From: Tenrec ecaudatus | Lineage: Eukaryota > Chordata > Mammalia > Afrosoricida > Tenrecidae | Reading direction: 5' to 3' | Length of the DNA: 64,000 nucleotides | NCBI RefSeq assembly: GCF_050624435.1 | Contig: NC_134546.1 | Span: 19,305,001-19,369,000 of the forward strand | In this document: in pieces, positions 22,818 to 33,180 of the stretch | Layout: each line of letters starts with the position of its first letter | Position numbering within the stretch: the stretch's first letter is position 1 | Program-made: the position numbers and the translations under genes | Notes under the pieces: model-generated | The model's input: only the letters and a program-made list of their open reading frames with translations | What the model was told of the DNA's origin: nothing | The model's database searches: none

Positions 22818-22852
22818 AGGCCAGGGGGCGGGGGGAGGGGGGGAGGCAGCCT
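22818..22852 (+). repeat. G-rich tract, G-quadruplex potential
   Basis: Runs gggggcggggggaggggggg give four or more G tracts separated by single bases, inside the LTR. Confidence 0.7.
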
Positions 22853-23028
22853 CCAGAGAGAAATTTTTCACTCAGTCACACCTCCAAAGGAGGCCATCAA
22901 GCTGTGTCCTGATTGACAGGCTAACCCCACCCCTGTCTTCTTACAATGGCCATGTTGGCACAAAAAACGTATCTATCACACCCACCCTTAACACACATTC
23001 CAATTATAGGGACCCTGTCCAAGAATAA

Positions 23029-23212
23029 GGTGCCCTGATGGCTCTATGTGTTAAACATTGGGCTGTTAACTGCAGGTTGGTGGTTCAAATCCACTAGCTG
23101 GTGCATGGAAGAGAGATTTGGCAGTTAGTTTCTGGAAACCCTACAGAGTGCTTCTACTGTGTCCTAGGGAGTCACTGTGAGTCAGAATCGATTTGATGGT
23201 GCAGTGGGTTTT
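23029..23212 (+). repeat. AfroSINE, near full length
   Basis: ggtgccctgatggctctatg, ttgggctgttaactgcaggt, tggtggttcaaatccactag, cctagggagtcactgtgagt, cagaatcgatttgatggtgc. Confidence 0.9.
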
Positions 23213-23499
23213 GTTCTGTGTTAAAACAAAAGTCTAAGACTATTCCCTGCCCCCTTTATTTTCTCTCTCCATTGCCTCACTAGGCCATACAGCTACCAAA
23301 GTGAAATGAATAGCACAGACATGCATCATACAAAGTCGGCCCCATTCACCATTCCTTTTCTGTCACTTTATTATGATTATGATTAGTATTATTATTAATA
23401 TCCTCTGGACTATATGCAATTAAAATAAATACAAGTACACTTAATTTTCCTTTTATGAAATATAGCAAATACTTTTGAAGTCTTGTTACTCTGGATGAA
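23213..23499. other. AT-rich spacer
   Basis: Includes a short att-rich run at 23368-23400; otherwise unrecognised. Confidence 0.4.
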
Positions 23500-24692
23500 G
23501 GGGTCTTCAAAAAGCTCATGGAATAATTGAAATTAAAAGATGAAAATGTTAAAATACTAACTTTAGTCTCACTCTAAGCCCCATCAAGGTCATGAGACAT
23601 TTGTAAACAATGATATCAGCCATTCAGCCCATTTCTATAGACGGAGGGTCCTGGGAACTTAGCCGTGTTAATGTAGTCTTTTTATATTATTACCTAAAGA
23701 GAAACATGCCTTTTAAAGATCTGTATCCCTAACGGTTTCCCATTCAAGCTTTTGCTCACCTGCTCTTGTTTGATGAGAGGAATGAGCAGGAACCCTGTGG
23801 TCGTGGAGAAAGACGTGCCGGGAAGCTTTACCAGGTGTGTTCCTGCTAAAGCTTTGGTTCCCATTCTCCAAGCACCCTCAGAATAAGAGATGTTTTTGTT
23901 CTTTAGCTCGCCAGACAGTTAACAAGCAACATATCCTTGGAGCATCCCCCCAGATATGTTGCCAGGACCTTTGCTCTTGACTGGTTCCCTTTTTTTGGAC
24001 CAGACCACATCAACCTCATGGTATCCATTGCTCTGACGGTGCTTCCTCTCCAGGATCGTACTGGAAAAGCTGTGCTTTATCTTCTGTTCCATTTCTTTCA
24101 AGATCTTGACCCCATTTGTTAAAAATGTTCATCAAAAGCTCTTGTTCCTGTGCCTCAGCTGATCCGAGTACAACACTTTTGGTCCCCAGCGTGCGAGTTG
24201 AAGTTTCGCTCCATTTTAATTTTTCAGTCAGCATTGTATAAACTGACTCAATTGAATCGTCTATGCCAAAGACTCCGGCGTTGGCTATTGTTTATGCTGT
24301 TACTTGTTAGATCTTTTCAGTTGGGGCACAAACAGGATTGGGTTCTTGAAAATTGATGTGCCTGAGCTGTCCCAAGGATCTTCATCTTATCTTTTAAAAC
24401 CAGCTGCCCCTGTGTAAACTGCTGATTTCTTTGGAGTATTGTCCCCATACAAAGTTAGTCAAACAGCAATGGTTTCACCATTCTCCCACCTAAGCTACAT
24501 CAAAAATCTGATGTTTGTTCTTGCTTCAATTTTAGCAGAATTCATATTGCTCTGAAAGGGGCTTCTTTCAAACCTCTCTTAGCCTTAGTACCTCAAACTA
24601 GATCCTGTTCAGACATGCTAGGATGAGTTTATTTTAACCCATGCATAGTTTTTCATAAAATGCACTTTCCACGAACTTTTTGAAGCCTTCTT
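23500..24692 (-). mobile_element. Decayed full-length mariner of a second family, antisense
   Basis: Ends ggtcttcaaaaagctcatgg and, inverted, ggcttcaaaaagttcgtgg are about 20-bp terminal repeats, 1.19 kb apart. The minus strand reads AQLFQYDPGEEAPSEQW (mariner YDP...QW block) and, further on, HDHRVPAHSSHQTR, a decayed form of the second catalytic Asp block HDNAPAHSS. Stops and frameshifts occur throughout. Family differs from the elements at 16501 and 18772. Confidence 0.82.
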
Positions 24693-25164
24693 ATATAAAA
24701 GCTCCGGACCTTTCTTTGCTAACAAATTTGAGTGGGGCTTAGACTTAGACTTCTGTTCATCCAAGATTGCTGGAAATGTCTCTTCAAAATCAGTATTAAT
24801 ATCTGATATTCAAGGTAGAGTAATTTTCTATTACTGTAAGACCCATAAGGTCTCTGGGCTAGGTGTTGTCCTGGCTTTCTAAGGTGAGGACACAAAAGGA
24901 AAGGACTTGCCTACATCTGGTTCTAAGGGCTGCCCTCTCTATTTGGCACCACATACCATTTTGCCTTTTAAGGGTGTTAATGTCAATCGACTCATACAAT
25001 GTGTAACCCTTTGGTGAATTTTCACCCAGAATACTTTGGTGTTTGCTTTTTACACACCAGATCCCACCACCATGTTGCATATCCCCACTATTATCCCTCG
25101 TTGTTGCTGAACAGTGGTCTGTGGTCCGTGGATAAATCATACTTTGTGTGATCTTTCGTCTCCT
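24693..25164. other. Intron stretch, nothing recognised
   Basis: No diagnostic repeat found. Confidence 0.4.
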
Positions 25165-25370
25165 GAGGGGCATCTGGGTGGTTTCGGGTTTCTGGTTATT
25201 GTAACTAAAGTCCTTTGTCAGAAAGTGTTCTTCTAGTCTGTGGGTGTGGTTTTCTTCATTTTCTTAATAGTATTTTGTGAAAAAAGTTTTGAATTTTGAC
25301 AAGGTCCAATTTGTTCATGTGCCTCTGAATGTCCAATCACTGCCATGTCTTATTGGTTTTTAATTAGTTC
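25165..25370 (-). mobile_element. Ancient L1 fragment, antisense
   Basis: tcctttgtcagaaagtgttc, ttctagtctgtgggtgtgg, and gttttgaattttgacaaggt ccaatttgttc match the antisense L1M 3' region. Confidence 0.72.
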
Positions 25371-25379
25371 TGGTTCGGT

Positions 25380-26337
25380 GCTGTGAGCTGCTTCTGACTC
25401 ACAGCATGTACAGGAGCGTGACCATTGCCCCATCCTGTGTCACACCAACCCTTGTTTTGTTCGAGCCCATTGCTGCAGCCACTGTAGCACTGCCTCGTCT
25501 AGGGCCTTCCATTTGATCCCGGACCCTGCATGACATCCTTTTCCAGGAGTTGATCTCTCCTGATCGCGTGCTCAAAGTGTGTGAGACGAGGTGTGTTAGG
25601 CCAGGTTGACTAGGCAAACAACTCCAGAGGCACCCATGTATGTTTCAGAAAGAGCTTTATATCAAGAAGTAATCGTACGTCAATAACACATCCCAGCCCA
25701 CTCCAGCTCCCGTCCATGAGTCTGATACTAGTCCAGACTCTTCAGACTCCCACAGCCACGTGCAGCGATGCAGCGTGCAGGACGATCACAGGCCGGTGGG
25801 TGCGGAGTCGTGTGGAGGGGGTTGTGACGTGATGACAAGCTAACCTCAACCCATATTTTCTTACAGGTGCCACGTTGGCACAAAACCTAACCGTCACACT
25901 AGCTCTCACCACCCTCTCCTCCAAGGAGCGTTCTAGCTGTATTTCTTCAAGACACATTTTTTCTTTTGTTTTCTGGCAGTGCATGGTACTTTCCATATAT
26001 TCCACCAGCCCCATAGAGCTCATGTATCCATTCCTCTCAGTCTTCTTTGTTCATTGTCCAGCTTCCACAGATATATGAAGGCACTGAAAATATCACGGCT
26101 TTGGTCACTCGCACCTTAGTCCTCAGAGTGATGTCTTTGCTCTTCAACACTTTAAAGAAGTCGTGTCCAGCATATTTGCCCAGTGCGGTGAGTGAGTCAT
26201 GAGATTCATTGCCTGCCGCTTCCATGAGCTTTGGCCGTGGATCCAAGTAAAATGAAGTCAACAACTTCAGTTGATGATAGGCCTTTTTATCATCGATTGA
26301 TAGCCCCTTAAAACCAAACTTGGGAAGCCATTCCAAA
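25380..26337 (-). mobile_element. RTE LINE fragment, antisense, split by an LTR
   Basis: Antisense RTE1-type sequence. The minus strand reads KSKDITLRTKVRVTKAVIFS then VPSYICGSWTMNKE, the conserved end of the RTE reverse-transcriptase ORF (BovB KSRDIT...ESWT region), followed past the insertion by the 3' part (catccttttccaggagttga; cattgctgcagccactgtag). The LTR at 25592-25898 interrupts it between gagacgaggt and ctcaccacc. Confidence 0.85.
25592..25898 (-). mobile_element. Solo LTR inside RTE, antisense
   Basis: Begins tgtgttaggccaggttgact and ends aacctaaccgtcaca, giving TG...CA ends with related terminal repeats. On the minus strand gatataaagctctttctg offers a TATA box near the 3' end. 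Internally deleted relative to the copy at 22530-22980. Flanks cgagg and ctagc share 3 of 5 bases; the target duplication is not proven. Confidence 0.75.
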
Positions 26338-27215
26338 AAAAATATAATAAGATGAGCGGGTCTAGAATCATGACTCTTTTTTTATCAGAAACTATTCATA
26401 AATGAAAAGACTTGTGTTGTCCTGTCTTCCCTTTCTGATTCTGGCTTTTAAAAAGTTTTTTTTCTTGAAAGGAAAAATATCCCATTTCCACTTTCTTCAT
26501 TTTCTCTTTTCACCACGAATACTTTCCCTGGTTTGTACTGAGACCTGCTTTTCAGAAGTTGTCACTTGCAGCCTGCAGTTAACCCTCAGTGGCCGGCACC
26601 AGTAAAGGACTGGGGAGATCGCACTGAAAGTGAGGATCCAAGCACCAAGTGTACAAGTGCTGACCTCGAGAGATGTGGCTTCTCTTCAGCACACATCGCA
26701 GACAATGGGGGAGCGAGGAGAGATGTGAGGGTTAGTTAGAAATTCATAAATACAGGGACAAGATCTTTATTCAGATGTTAGGCCCTCATTTCCACACCTG
26801 GACTAGTGTCTCCACGCATTGCCCACAGCCACCTTCCACTCTGCTGTCTCTGCAGTGTGGTTCTGAGTGCACCATCCGTGAGCTCAAACATTCTGGGCTC
26901 TCACTGCTGTAGGATGGAGCGCAGCCTCCTGCATCTCTTTCAGGCTGATGGTCTTCTGAGCATGCCATCCTCTCCGGTTTCCTCTTCTGGTGTTTCCACA
27001 CTCAACCCGGCCTCCCCTTACCCAGCTGCTGACCAGTCTCCTGCGCTGTCACACCCATGCCTTCTGCTGCTGCGTTCCCCTCCCAGGTTGCCTTTTCTCT
27101 AGGACAGTATCTTTTCAGGATGGGACCCCTCCTTGATAGCACCTCGGGAGACTGCCTCCCTTTCCTATGTTTTCATTCACTGGCTCATTGTCAATAATAT
27201 TTGCCTCACCAAAGC
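26338..27215. other. Intron stretch, mostly unrecognised
   Basis: 26800-27000 and 46680-46790 share short related wording (ggttcttctgagc-type), possibly a degenerate common repeat. Nothing firm. Confidence 0.35.
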
Positions 27216-27408
27216 AAAAACCAACTCAACTGCCATCAAATCGATGCTGACTCACAGTGACCCTACAGGACAGGGTAGAGCTAGCCCTGTGAGTTTCTGA
27301 GACTGGAACTCTTTACAGGAGTAGAAAGCCCTGCCTTTTCCCATGGACCTGCTAGTGATTTCAAACTCCAGACCTTGTAGGTCACAGCCCACTCCATCGG
27401 GGCTCCTA
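27216..27408 (-). repeat. AfroSINE, antisense, first of tandem pair
   Basis: actgccatcaaatcgatgct gactcacagtgaccctacag, gacagggtagagctagccct, then tcggggctccta head at the right end. Confidence 0.9.
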
Positions 27409-27449
27409 TCTCTACGTGCCTTCAGTCTCCTTGTGTTATGACCTGAACT

Positions 27450-27657
27450 TAACCCAGAAGAACCAACCCTGCCCTCATCCAGTGGGTTCCAACTCTTTGT
27501 GAGCCCGCGGACAGGGTAGGAAGTGCCTATTAGGGTGACGGAGTCCTCCTGAAAGCAGGCGGCCCCACCTTTCTCCCGTGGACTAGCTGGTGGGTTTGAG
27601 CTACCAATCTTTTAGTTAGCACACGAGCACTTTTAACCACGATGCCACCAGGGCCCT
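27450..27657 (-). repeat. AfroSINE, antisense, second of tandem pair
   Basis: gacagggtaggaagtgccta, ctagctggtgggtttgagct, ttttagttagcacacgagca, gatgccaccagggccctt at the head. Same orientation as its neighbour 40 bp away but clearly diverged from it. Confidence 0.85.
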
Positions 27658-28690
27658 TCGTCTCAGTTTAGGGCCCCAATACATTTAGATACGTATTTGA
27701 GGTGAAGCTGTATTTCTTGGTATCTATAGGCTCTTTACGCCCTATTCAGAACTCAGGAAGCTTGCCACCCACAGCTGACCTCATTCTCCAGAGTCAGAGC
27801 CCAACCACTTGGGACAGTGAGGGGTTCTTGTAGATGTAGTGGTGAAGGGTTAACCACTCAGTGCAGGGCCACCTTAGGGGTGCTCAGCAGAATGATAAAT
27901 GACTGTCAGGAACCTCATGGACAACTTGTGGGTGGCTTCAGAAAACTCCTGGTCTCCTTCCTCTCTCAGCTCTCAGCTAAATACGACTCACCCTAACTAA
28001 AGGCATTAATATGGTTTATTTAAATGACAGCTCTTCTGGTGTTATTTTATTAGCCTTATTGTATATATTATATCTAATAATAAAAGATTCTGCTTCTAAC
28101 ACATGTGTATACAGATATACACATGTGTTAAGTAGGCCGATAAGTAAAATTCCCTAAAGATGTATTGTTTGGAAGGAGAGAGGGTGAGAAGCTTGAAAAG
28201 TGATTCCTATCATGAAACAAATTTAGTGAGTGTGTGCGCTTTTTAAGTGTATTGGGCAACATTAACTTTTACTGACTTACGTGCAGTATTGTGTTTGGAA
28301 ATGGGGTTTGTGTGAGTCTGGAAAAGAACAACCCCCATGTCTCTGGCTAACGAAGTAAAGGCTTGTTTTCCGCTCTGTCCACTCACTAGAAGTCAGTGCA
28401 CTGGCTGAGCAGGAGACTGTTCTGTGCAGTCTGAGACCTGATTCTACGTGGTGGCTCCGCCATCCCCTGAGGTCTCAACATCCCCTTTTGCTACAGGCCA
28501 ATGGGTAGACAGGGATGAGAGTATAGCAGAGACTTGGGGACCTTGGGTGGGGGCGTGGGGGGCAGGTTTAGAAGTGACACTTCTCCTTGCAACCGCTCCC
28601 ATTGGTCAGAATACACATCTCTGCAGCGAAGTTGAGAAATTCATTGAGCTGTGACCAAGAGGACAAGGAAGACATATGGGATGCGCATGT
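27658..28690. other. Intron stretch with a perfect hairpin
   Basis: Unrecognised except for the 15-bp inverted repeat at 28097-28130. Confidence 0.4.
28097..28130. repeat. Perfect 15-bp inverted repeat, 4-nt loop
   Basis: Arms taacacatgtgtata and tatacacatgtgtta flank caga. No mismatch. Context gives no gene, so it is not a terminator. Confidence 0.9.
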
Positions 28691-28870
28691 AGCAGTGCCT
28701 GGCATAGAAGTGTAGAAAGATGTGCACATGGATGCTCACGGCAGCATTGTTAGTTGTGGGAAAAGGCCCAATTGTTCATTGACAGGAGGGGGAATGAGGA
28801 AACCAAGAGTATTAAATATACCCAGTAAATTGTATATAACTGTAAAAATGACATACATCCCAAATTCACT
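28690..28870 (+). mobile_element. L1 3' region fragment, sense
   Basis: gatgtgcacatggatgctca cggcagcattgttag and aattgttcattgacaggagg parallel the sense L1 3' region (attcatagcagcattattca; caaatgtccatcaacagg). Confidence 0.65.
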
Positions 28871-28917
28871 GCCTCAGCATGACCCTTTGGGACATCATAA
28901 AACAGCCCCTTCCGGTA

Positions 28918-29044
28918 TCTGAGGTTGTACATTTTTACAGGAGCAGAAAGCCTCCTCTTCCTCCCACAGAACAACTGGTGGGTTTGAACTGCTGACCGTG
29001 ATAGTGGCAGCCCAATGTGGAACACATTGTGCCACCAGGACTCA
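28918..29044 (-). repeat. AfroSINE 5' part, antisense
   Basis: acaggagcagaaagcctcct, acaactggtgggtttgaact gctgaccgt and ttgtgccaccaggactca. Confidence 0.82.
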
Positions 29045-30611
29045 CTGTACATACACAAGGAAGATGAAATTTAATATTGATTGAAACAGAACACAAGTCA
29101 TAGGAGATGTACAATATGGTAAAATTCTTACATGGGATGTAAAAAAAACAAGCCATATTGTTTAGGAATATAAAAAAATACATTAAGGCCTCTTTTTATA
29201 AAAGCAAAAAAATTATAAACAGATATTAGGCTAGATGGGTATTGGGTGGGGGAAGAGACACAGGTGTAGGGTTAGCTCTGGGTTATGTGCTCATTTTGAC
29301 AAGGATATGAGATCTGGGGGGAGGGGACTTCTCCCCTGTGCCTCCCACTGTGTTCACAATTGTAAGTGTGTCTTACAACTATTCTTTAGTATGTAACCAA
29401 TATTGCACAGGCATTTTTCAAAGATTGAACTCAAAGAGTATATTTAGTAATAGAAATAAATCCTTATTAATTAGTCTCTGCAGCACGGGGTCGTCCTCCT
29501 CTTCAAAGGCCTTCCTTCAATTAGCAGGGTTGTCCTCAGGATCTTGGTGTTGATGTGTCTGGGCCTGTACCGAGGAGATTGTGCCCCAGCAGAGAAACCA
29601 CGCAGTCACGGTGACCCTTCCCAAGGAAAGGCAAGTTTTACTTCTCTACATGCACAGACGACTAGCCGGGGGAAAGGTTCTCCTGCTGACAAAGACATGC
29701 CAAGTCCTTCGTGTCAGCAAAGGAGGCCGGTAACACACAGGCGTATCTGCTAGACAGTTACCATCACAGGCCCATGCCCCACTTCCAGAGCCACCACACT
29801 GCTTCATAAACATGTCAAAGCACTTTCATCTTCAAACGGAAAACCTAGGGGACCACCATCACAATAATTGTCAGCCTTGCTCCATCCCTTATCTGGCTGC
29901 TGGAGATGCTGTGAATCATCAATCCAGGAACAGTCCACTGGCTGGTGGGTCCTTCTGCCTTTCTTCTCCCCATTCCCCTCCCGTTCCCGGCCCCCCCCCC
30001 ATCCTCCTCCTCAGCTCAGAAATGTTCATCTTTGTAATCTCCACCCCTGTAGTGGATTCTGTGCTCTGTGCACCTGGGATGAGTCAGCATGCCGATGCAT
30101 ACCTGCCCCTCCAGAGAAGTAGATGAGGTTATCAACAAACCCAATCTGCCCGGCCATAGATAACATCAAGGCGTTTTTATAGCAGCCCAGATAGTTCGCT
30201 CAGCAGCCTCCTGCTGGAACATACAGTCCAGCTCCTTTGGGAAATGCCTTGGTGGGGAGTGACTTTTGGTCTCCAGAGTAAAATGCTCACTTCTCAGACA
30301 GCAAGCCCTTTGTCGAAGGGAACTAGACTCCATCAAGCCTGGGTGGGGGTGAGATAAAAGCCAGCCACTCCTGTTTGAATGTTTGTCATTTTGGTGGGGA
30401 TTTTGTTTAACAAGGTTCCCACCTTATCTGCCTGCTTTAAGATTTATGGCTCCAGAGCCCATAAAAGATGGGGATGTGGGCTTGGAAAGACGGAAAACAA
30501 ACCCGGGCTATTGAGCAGCAATCATGGGGACAGTGTCCTTTGTGCTGTTGCTGTCATCGTTTGTCACATTGAAGATCACATCAGGGTCTCTAATAGTACT
30601 TCACTAACAGT
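29045..30611. other. Intron stretch, mostly unrecognised
   Basis: A poly-C run at 29992-30000 is the only simple repeat. No diagnostic element recognised. Confidence 0.4.
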
Positions 30612-30922
30612 CCTTAATGCACTGGCCTGTGATCCTCAAGGTCGGCAGCTTGAAACCACCAGCCGCTGCTCGGGGACCTAGGTGGGGCTTTGGTGCCCCT
30701 GTGAACAGTGACAGTCTCAGAGACCCACCTGGCCATTGTACCCTGTCCTGTAGGACTGCTGGATGTGACCCACCGGCCATTGTACCCTGTCCTGTAGGAC
30801 TGCTGGATGTGAGCCACCGGCCATTGTACCCTGTCCTGTAGGACTGCTGGATGTGACCCACCGGCCATTGTACCCTGTCCTGTAGGACCGCTGGATGTGA
30901 GCCTCGCCTGGATGGCAGTGAG
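30612..30922 (+). repeat. AfroSINE with internal tandem array
   Basis: Head lost; caaggtcggcagcttgaaac, ccaccagccgctgctcgggg, then four repeats of the 3' part, ending ggatggcagtgagct. Confidence 0.85.
30725..30901 (+). repeat. Four-unit 44-bp minisatellite within the SINE
   Basis: Units start at 30725 (45 bp), 30770, 30814 and 30858, each with ggccattgtaccctgtcctg then taggactgctggatgtga. Units are nearly identical, so expansion was recent compared with the SINE. Confidence 0.95.
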
Positions 30923-31600
30923 CTCGTAGTCTTGCTTTAAGTACTTGGCTAACTAGCCAGATGCTGGAGGGTCTCATTGCACCTGTGTTCTTTTCCACCC
31001 CTCTCCCTTGGAAAACAGGGCTGAGACAGTATCGTTTCCTCACTACCTGTACATGAGTATGATATGGGCCATCCCGCAGGAAACTTGAGCTCAGTTCATC
31101 ATCATGTCCCATCATTCCAGAAAGTGATATTTAAAGTGTCTCCTAAAGAAGGACGAGGTGTACGAATGAGCCTTTGAGCGGCGGTGTCTGGTGTGCTCGC
31201 TCATGGGACACTTTTTGGCCCTTGGGCTTTGGAGAGCGTTTTGGCCACTGCCGCCGCTGCTGGCTGTGTGAGTGCTTGGGTGTAAACTGGGTACCACCTT
31301 CTGCCTGGCACAGAGCAGTGTGTACTGAGCGGTGCGGGACAGTGTGCCGTGGAGTGTTACAGGATCCTGTGTACCGTGCAGTGCAGCCCGTGCTTGCATC
31401 CAGTGGGTCCCGACCTGACTGCACAGCAGAACCGATCCTGACACCGGGAGGGACTCCCTTCTACCTCCTACTTCCCTCCCTCCCTCCCTCCCTCAGCCCC
31501 ATTGATGGGATCAGAACCTCTGACCTGGTGAGGTGAGGGTTGCTGGGAAGAACACTGAGCCTGTTCTGAACACCTGTCCCTGACACCATTTCCTATAAGG
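30923..31600. other. GC-richer intron stretch
   Basis: 31150-31440 is relatively CG-rich with no recognised element; a (CCCT)n run of about five units lies at 31474-31494. Confidence 0.45.
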
Positions 31601-32080
31601 CAGTGGTTCTCAACCTTCCTCATGCTGCGACCCTTTCATACAGTTGCTCATGTGGTGGGGACCACCCCCAACCATAACATTATTTTTGTTGCTACTTCAA
31701 CACTATAATTTTGCTACTGTTATGAATCATCATCTGAATATCTGATATGCAGGATGTATTTTCTTTGTTACAAATGGAATATAATTAAAGCATAGTGATG
31801 AATCACAAAACACTATGTCATTCTATATTGTGAAATATTTATTTCTAATGACAAATAAATGAAATTTTGCCTTGAAGCGTAGTGTAGCATGGGTCTTCGC
31901 CCCAGGTACTCGTATGTGGGCATATCTGCATGTGGGCACACCCACCTGGAGATGGATAGAGGAGCAGTGTCTCAATTCCTAAGATCATCAGAAACCTGTG
32001 TTTCTAATGGTCTTAGCCAAACCCTGTGAAAGGATCCTTTGACCCCAGGGGGGTCGAGACCCACAGGTTGAGAGCCGCTG
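31601..32080 (+). mobile_element. Non-autonomous SPIN (hAT) element, 480 bp
   Basis: Left end cagtggttctcaaccttcct; right end cccacaggttgagagccgctg without its first base; both match SPIN terminal repeats. The interior carries ctgatatgcaggatgtattt, taattaaagcatagtgatga and ggagcagtgtctcaattcct, as in known SPIN_NA copies. Flanks ctataagg and ctctatgg agree at 6 of 8, a degenerate hAT 8-bp target duplication. It has no transposase and would have needed one in trans. Confidence 0.93.
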
Positions 32081-32149
32081 CTCTATGGAATGGGATGGGT
32101 CCATCGTCTGCCTATTTGGCAGCAGTTTTGTGAGGGTGTGTGGTTTTTG

Positions 32150-32212
32150 CTGCTGTTCTTGGTTGCTGTCAAGTTGACTCTGACGGATGGTGGCCGTGTG
32201 TACAACAGAAGC
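32150..32212 (-). repeat. RTE/AfroSINE 3' fragment, antisense
   Basis: ttgctgtcaagttgactctg acgg and gtgtacaacagaa. Confidence 0.5.
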
Positions 32213-32690
32213 AGCAAACAACATTTAGAAATAGTTAGGACATTAAAAGCCAGTAACAAAAGAATCCATCATGTGCCTTTGCACGGTTCTGTCTCCGCCC
32301 GTGTTTGCTACTCCCATGCCCCCCTCTAGCTCATATCCAGCTTCCCCCCTTCAGGGTGATTTTACTGGCTGGCCTGATGGTGGTCTGCCGTGCTTCCCTT
32401 GTCTTTCCTTCCCCTCCCCCAGTGGCCCTGTAGCCTGCCACCAGATCAAGCTGATTTTGTTCTTTTCTTCGAAGGCCGCTCCCAGTGGACCAGCTCACTG
32501 GACCCATAAGCTTCTCTCTCATCCAGCCTGGGCCCCTCACTTGTCCCTCCATGCTGCCTCTCCTTGACCCTGTGTCTCTCTCAGATCCTATTTTCAAAAC
32601 TACCCCCAGTGTTCGCTTTAACCTCCTCACCTCCCACCAAGAACACTGAGTCTGAACGGTATCCTTCTGAAACTTTAACATATGATGTTT
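32213..32690. other. Intron stretch, nothing recognised
   Basis: Pyrimidine-rich at 32330-32570; no splice or repeat signal that I can support. Confidence 0.35.
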
Positions 32691-32850
32691 TAGGAGCCCT
32701 GCTGCTAACTGCAGGGTTAGTAGTTGGAAGCCACCAGCAGCTCCAAGGGAGGAAGATGAGGCTTTCTATTCCTCTGAAGATTTACAGTCTCAGAAACCCA
32801 CAGGGGCAGTTCTACGCTCTCCTATAGAGTCACTATGCATCGGCAGTGCC
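32691..32850 (+). repeat. AfroSINE
   Basis: aggagccctgctgctaactg (shortened head), ggaagccaccagcagctcca, tttacagtctcagaaaccca caggggcagttctac, cctatagagtcactatgcat. Confidence 0.88.
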
Positions 32851-33084
32851 TCGTTTGCTGTGTGCCAAGAACCTATGTCTGAGATGTTTTTTTGTCACCT
32901 GTGCATTAGTTTAATTATTCTGGTGCATCTACTCCCCAGGCCCATGACTATTAACGGAATTGTTTTAAAGATTCTGATCATGCTGATCTGCAGTGCCTCG
33001 CACAGCATCAGTTATCCCTGACCGAAGTGGGAGCGCGGGCAGTCGGAGTGCACTTGGAGTTGATACACTGCGTTTCCATGGTCA

Positions 33085-33180
33085 CAACCCTGAGAGGTAG
33101 ACGGTATCATTCTCTCCATTTGGCAAAGGAGGCAGGGAAAGAGACGCAGTAACTTCAGATTTGTGGGGCTAGAGGAGAAA
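33085..33180 (+). repeat. MIR fragment
   Basis: tagacggtatcattctctcc atttggcaaaggaggcaggg resembles the MIR core. Confidence 0.5.

Larger units (their letters stand above)
22200..22980 (-). mobile_element. MaLR-like LTR, antisense, with nested foldback element
   Basis: Left part aaggagaaacaaatccaata leads into (GATA)n, as in antisense MaLR-type LTR ends. After a nested element come (CA)n, aactttatattgatcgg and atatatcaagaaaacatccc agcccagtcc, ending catgttggcacaaaaaacgt atctatcaca. The second half is homologous to the LTR at 25592-25898. The minus strand has an atataaag TATA-like motif. Confidence 0.7.

Noticed and set aside
25742..26336. RTE reverse-transcriptase ORF as a live LINE
   Set aside because: Only the C-terminal part is open (99 aa), and the element is split by an LTR and truncated.
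30725..30901. CRISPR-like array
   Set aside because: Units are directly adjacent with no spacers, inside a SINE of a mammalian genome.
30604..31115. Overlapping minus-strand ORFs with a repeated QSYRTGYNG motif
   Set aside because: The motif comes from the 44-bp minisatellite in a SINE, open by chance because the unit length keeps several frames free of stops.
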